64,000 nucleotides of DNA from Protonemura montana (lineage: Eukaryota; Arthropoda; Insecta; Plecoptera; Nemouridae), in the NCBI GenBank assembly GCA_947568835.1, contig OX387610.1, forward strand, positions 15,543,001 through 15,607,000, in the 5' to 3' direction. The notes beneath the pieces were generated by a model that saw nothing but the letters and a program-made list of their open reading frames with translations, was not told the DNA's origin and searched no databases. Positions 60,174 through 64,000 of this stretch are shown piece after piece. Both the position numbers and the translations under genes were made by a program. How positions within the stretch are numbered: the stretch's first letter is position 1; each line of letters starts with the position of its first letter.

Positions 60174-63100
60174 TTAAGTGCATGCTGCCAAATCGCCTTG
60201 ACAGTGCGTAGGATTTATCTCGCGTAGCTCAATTTCTTCACCGGGAGCGTTGCGATCAATGTGCATCGGATGTATTTGACTTGTTCTCACATCTCTTGCT
60301 ACTGGGACCGTTTGCACACTCCGCGGTTCACTGCGAACAGAGCTTGACCTGGTGCTACCTGTCAGTCCGTTGGTTTGCTCATTCCAGAACTGTCGGGTCT
60401 CGTCGTCAAAAACAATGAAGAAGAGAAACAACACGAAGCCTTGGATTGGATCCAGCACGTTGGTGATGTAGCCCAATGCTTCGTTGTGTCCGCCGATGTC
60501 GTTACACAACTCGAACACGGGCGTCATTCCGAATAAAATGAACATTAGTATCACAGTTTTTAAAAGTCGCTTAATCACATCTTTGTCAGTATCGTTGTTC
60601 TCCTGCAAATCTTTCTCTTTGCCACAGCCGAAGGTGTGAGTAATTTTCCACAGTAAAGCAATGAGCAACACAATATTTAAAACAGTAATAACAGCACCGG
60701 GCACCAAATAAAGTACGTAATGGGTGAGTTTATTCGGGCCGCAGAAGTGATCCTTCTGATCCCACAGGAGCAAAGCAATCAGTGGAACAAACGGGAGGCC
60801 CCAGGCTATAAGACCAACCTTAAGCAATAAGTGTGGGACAACTTTAGCTCCAACCACTTCAGAGAAGCGCTTGTATTGAAAAACTGTCATGGCAAGTCCC
60901 CAGCTGAAATGCGCCAGTCGGGTGTATTGCACGCACACGGTGAAAATAATCAACAGTATGTTCGTGTGATTGTTGTCGGTGTAGATTAGGTGGGTTTCAC
61001 GATACATTGTTAACGTAAGGTAAAGAAACGATGAGGCCGCTAGGTTAATCAAAATCCTGTTACTGAGATCTTTGCGCCATTTTGAAAACATTATTGTTGT
61101 CAGAAAAATGATAATAAAGCCTACCTGTGACAAACAACCTCCAATCAGATACAAAATGGATGGTTTGCTGTATTCGGTGACAAATGTGAAGTTAGGAAGG
61201 TCTGTGGATTCATACATTACGACGCGAGTGAGAGTCCGGTTGATCAGCTCGCAGCGACAGATGTCGACTCCGTCCAACGTGACCATCCAGCAGACGTCGG
61301 TGGTCCAGCCGTTCAGTGAGTCATTCCATGATGCGCACGATATTTCCACGGAGCTAGAAGGATTCTCCGATGGTCGAAAGTACAGGTCCATCAGGGTACT
61401 GTTAATCTTCTCGTATTTATGTGAGACTCCATACTCTAGCCTGTCTGAACTTTTGTAGATGTCAATTTGTCGGAAGTTGAATACCGTACTGGAGGTCATA
61501 GTTGTTGGTAAAGGTGATGCGTTCAGAGGATACAATATAAATAGCAAGCGGTGGTTGCAAAGAACTTCCGGCGTAAGTTTTACGCAGGCAAATGATGGAT
61601 TTTGTTTTATGACTTCAATGGGGTTGCTGTTGTTGATTATAGTTTTGAAGGTCTCCTTTTTGTAACCATGAATTCGAAATCCCGTGGGCATGTCATGAGA
61701 ATTTACTACAGTCTTGTAGTAACCTATTGCCATCACCGTAATGTATGATACGATTGAAACATCGTCTGTCTCTTTGGAGGTGAGAACAGCGTTGGAGAAC
61801 AAATATTTAGCCACTGAGGTGCTCTTTGCACTCCACGACCCTGGTATACCGTAGTTTACGTTAACCATCTTTAAATTGTTAATAAGATACTTGTCAAAAA
61901 TAGTCTTAAGGTCATTTAAAATGTCATTAATCTGTAATTGGCTTTCAATCAAATGATTTTTATCAACCGCCATAATGCGCGAGTAAACTTCCAGCGTCGT
62001 GCAGACCAAACTTTCGTTGGCCGACATCAGGGAGGCGTTGTGTATGAGGGCCGCACCTTGGCTGAAAATGCTGCTACCTTCTGAAAGCGACTGTGAGCCC
62101 AGGCGAAGAAATATTTCGTTGTCGAAGTCCACCGTGGAGTAGGTGTAAGCAAGGTACTGTCCCCCCGTCCTAGACTGATTGAAATGGACTGATAAACTAC
62201 AATTACACACGTACAAGCCGTTGACTACAAAACTACTACAAATAAGACCTTGAAGTGGACGGGCAACGCATAGAAACAGGAACGCACGCTAAATTCTTAG
62301 GCCTTATTTTAGACGAGCATTTAAAATGGAATCACCATGAAAAATATTTGTGCCAAAAATTACGAACTTCTTGCTGTGCTCTTTTTAAATTAAGACATTT
62401 GATATCAAAAACCAAACTGAGAGAAGTATACTTTGCTTACTTTCACTCCAAGGCATCCTATGGGATCACAGCTTGGGGTAGTGCTGGCTCGGTTTTAAAA
62501 CGGGTTTTTAAGCTTCAAAAAAACGCTATTAGAATTTTAACTCAATCAAAAAAAAGAAAATCTTGTAGAAATTTATTTATTCGGGAAAGCATTTTAACTT
62601 TACCTAGCGTTTTAATCCTTGAATCATTGACCTGCATTTTTAAAGATAAACATCTTTTTAATAAACATTCTGACGAACACCATTATGAAACCAGAAATTG
62701 CTCAAAACTATGTATCCCTAAACATAGACTAAATAGTTTTAAAGACAGCGTATTTTATCTTGGTATTAAACTGTTTAATAGCCTTCCTGACAATATTGCC
62801 TCAATAGCTGATTCTTTTAAGTTTAGACGCACTATAAAGGAATTGTTATTATGCAAAGGTTTTTATAGTATTGACGAATTTTATAAATTAGACTCAAAGG
62901 ATTGGACAAAGGTGTGACTGTTGTTATTTGATTTTATTTATCTCACCTGTGTTTTTAGTGTTTTAAAATACGCTTTGTTTCTGTTTTTGGACGAGTCCAC
63001 ATCCTATTACACTCTGAATGTAAACCTTGTGATAACGGACAAATAAAGACAATTACAATTACAATTACAATTACAATTACAATTACAATTACTACAGCCA

Positions 63101-63998
63101 TTGGTCGTCCATGCATTTTGTGTTGGACTCCAATAGGCACATTCGTGCTTGCAAGGGAATGCCGTTTGGTCAAGGTAGATTTCTACGAACTGTTCGGCTT
63201 CTTCGCTGGTCGTTTTGGGCACTAATACGAGGTCGACCATGCGACTGGCTATGATATCGTAGCCCACATTAGGAAGTGGTCGTAAGAAGTTGTTATTTAG
63301 TGGATATACAACAAACACACACTTTTCATTCTGAGCTGTCACCGAATCTGAGATGTGGACAGCGAACAAAGCTTTCGGAGTGAAAAATTTTGTCGTTTCG
63401 AAAACACCTTTAAGGAATTGCACGGCTGGGTTCAGATTAATGTCGTACCAAAAGTTGCTGGCGTGGTCAAGTGTGTACGTGCTGTTTTCTTCGTAGCACA
63501 CAGCGTCGCAGCCGTCGCTTATGTTGCCTGCTGTTCTGCTGGTCTCGCACGGAAAATTGGTAGCAATATATCTGATGTCATCCAAGATTTGTATCTTTAT
63601 TGTCTCATCAAGTCGAACAGTGTTGTCGAAATCAATTAACACAATTTTACTCAACTCCATGAATGCGTTTTGAACAACTGTTGGCCTTCCAATGTAAGTT
63701 CGCCACTTATTCAGGTTGAATATTGATTGATATAAATATTCGAAGTTCACGATCGCGTTAGTATGTTCATCAACAATGCGCACAACCAGATCTTCGTATT
63801 TGTACACAACGTATTGTCCTCTTGTCCTTGACTCGTTGAAATGAGCTGACATGTTGCAAGTGCAAACGCTGCGGTAGAGGCTGGGGTTGGGAGCGCAGCC
63901 GACACTCGTCCATTTGTCGAGAACTTCGCTCCAGTAAGCGCATCCATATTCTAGACCTTTCAAATCTAACAAGTCTTGCATGGAATACAGGTGCACTA
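60174..63998 (-). pseudogene. Adhesion-class GPCR with tandem GPS-like motifs, split by a LINE
   Basis: Coding runs from beyond the window edge to 63096 and from 62240 to 60174. The first part has a GPS-like motif (CAYWSEVLDKW...CTCN) near 63940-63830 and a GAIN-like segment ending in the first half of a second GPS (CAYWSPTQNAWTTNGC). The second half of that GPS (LYVCNCSLSVHFNQS) opens the other part. A third GPS (CASWNDSLNGWTTDVC...CRC) lies at ~61340-61240. Then come seven membrane segments (~61190-60370) with class B2-like features (RILINLAAS in TM2, LIAWGLPFVP in TM4, LDPIQGFVLFLFF in TM7) and a Ser/Arg-rich tail. None of the GPS motifs keeps the HL-T/S cleavage tripeptide. The insertion brings an in-frame stop, so this allele should not make receptor unless the insert is spliced out. 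Confidence 0.85.
62234..63096 (+). mobile_element. LINE 3' fragment inserted in the GPCR (TSD TACTACA)
   Basis: 62241-63089 is a 5'-truncated Jockey/CR1-like LINE: a 220-codon frame (KFLGLILDEHLKW, LFKLRHLISKTKLREVYFAY, GITAWGSAG, LQKNAIRILTQS, IKLFNSLPDNI), an AATAAA at ~63041 and an (AATTAC)n tail at 63050-63091. TACTACA flanks it at 62234-62240 and 63090-63096. It is antisense to the receptor. The open frame and perfect duplication mark a recent event. Confidence 0.92.
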
Positions 63999-64000
63999 GC

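Noticed and set aside
63007-63093. Repeated Asn-Cys tail on the receptor frame
   Set aside because: It is translation of the (AATTAC)n tail of the inserted LINE, not a protein domain.

Overview
This is invertebrate metazoan genomic DNA. The evidence is an intron-containing actin gene, an adhesion-class GPCR, GT-AG (and one GC-AG) splice sites, and a dense load of metazoan mobile elements: LINE, Gypsy, PIF/Harbinger, MULE, hAT, THAP/P, tnp2-like, foldback MITEs and a 5S-headed SINE. The species cannot be named from the sequence. Nothing looks bacterial or organellar. Exon coordinates were derived by hand from splice signals and frame continuity; identities are by eye.

Layout. (1) 1-24303: two direct copies of a ~6.5 kb unit (1-14446 and 14447-24303), nearly identical outside their insertions. 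Copy 1 carries a TTAA-flanked insert (5456-7765), a 3.5 kb element with ~0.58 kb inverted ends (7870-11416) and a third insertion (~11863-13897). Copy 2 carries an internally deleted Gypsy element primed by tRNA-Trp (14652-17696) with a LINE 3' end nested in it. Each copy supplies the empty site for the other's insertions. I see no convincing gene in the unit itself. (2) 24304-30210: transposon graveyard (collapsed hAT, Jockey-like LINE fragments, a GC-rich coding relic). (3) 32224-40649, minus strand: an eight-exon gene with an open frame of 611 codons, encoding a FLYWCH-like zinc finger, a MULE transposase core with an apparent DDE triad, an acidic linker and a C-terminal C3HC4 RING finger. 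Its first intron holds a complete two-gene PIF/Harbinger transposon (Myb/SANT-like protein plus DDE transposase, convergent) and a 5S-rRNA-derived SINE; intron 7 holds a MADF-containing Harbinger derivative. This is the strongest candidate for an undescribed gene. (4) 41.3-52.7 kb: a 2.2 kb foldback element with an 8 bp target duplication, a broken tnp2-like transposase split by a 7 bp-TSD MITE, and a dead P element with perfect target duplication sitting inside a LINE fragment. (5) 52.9-58.5 kb: an intact six-exon, 376-residue divergent actin gene with CArG and TATA boxes; a second MITE copy sits in its 5' leader. (6) 59.9-64 kb, minus strand: an adhesion GPCR with three tandem GPS-like motifs and a 7TM domain, running off the window edge, interrupted exactly inside the second GPS by a LINE fragment with a 7 bp target duplication, and with an in-frame coding-like extension after its stop codon.

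The region works as a nested record of transposition. Host-type genes are actin, the GPCR and possibly the FLYWCH-MULE-RING gene. Almost everything else is mobile DNA, much of it datable by nesting, with target duplications readable at seven insertions.
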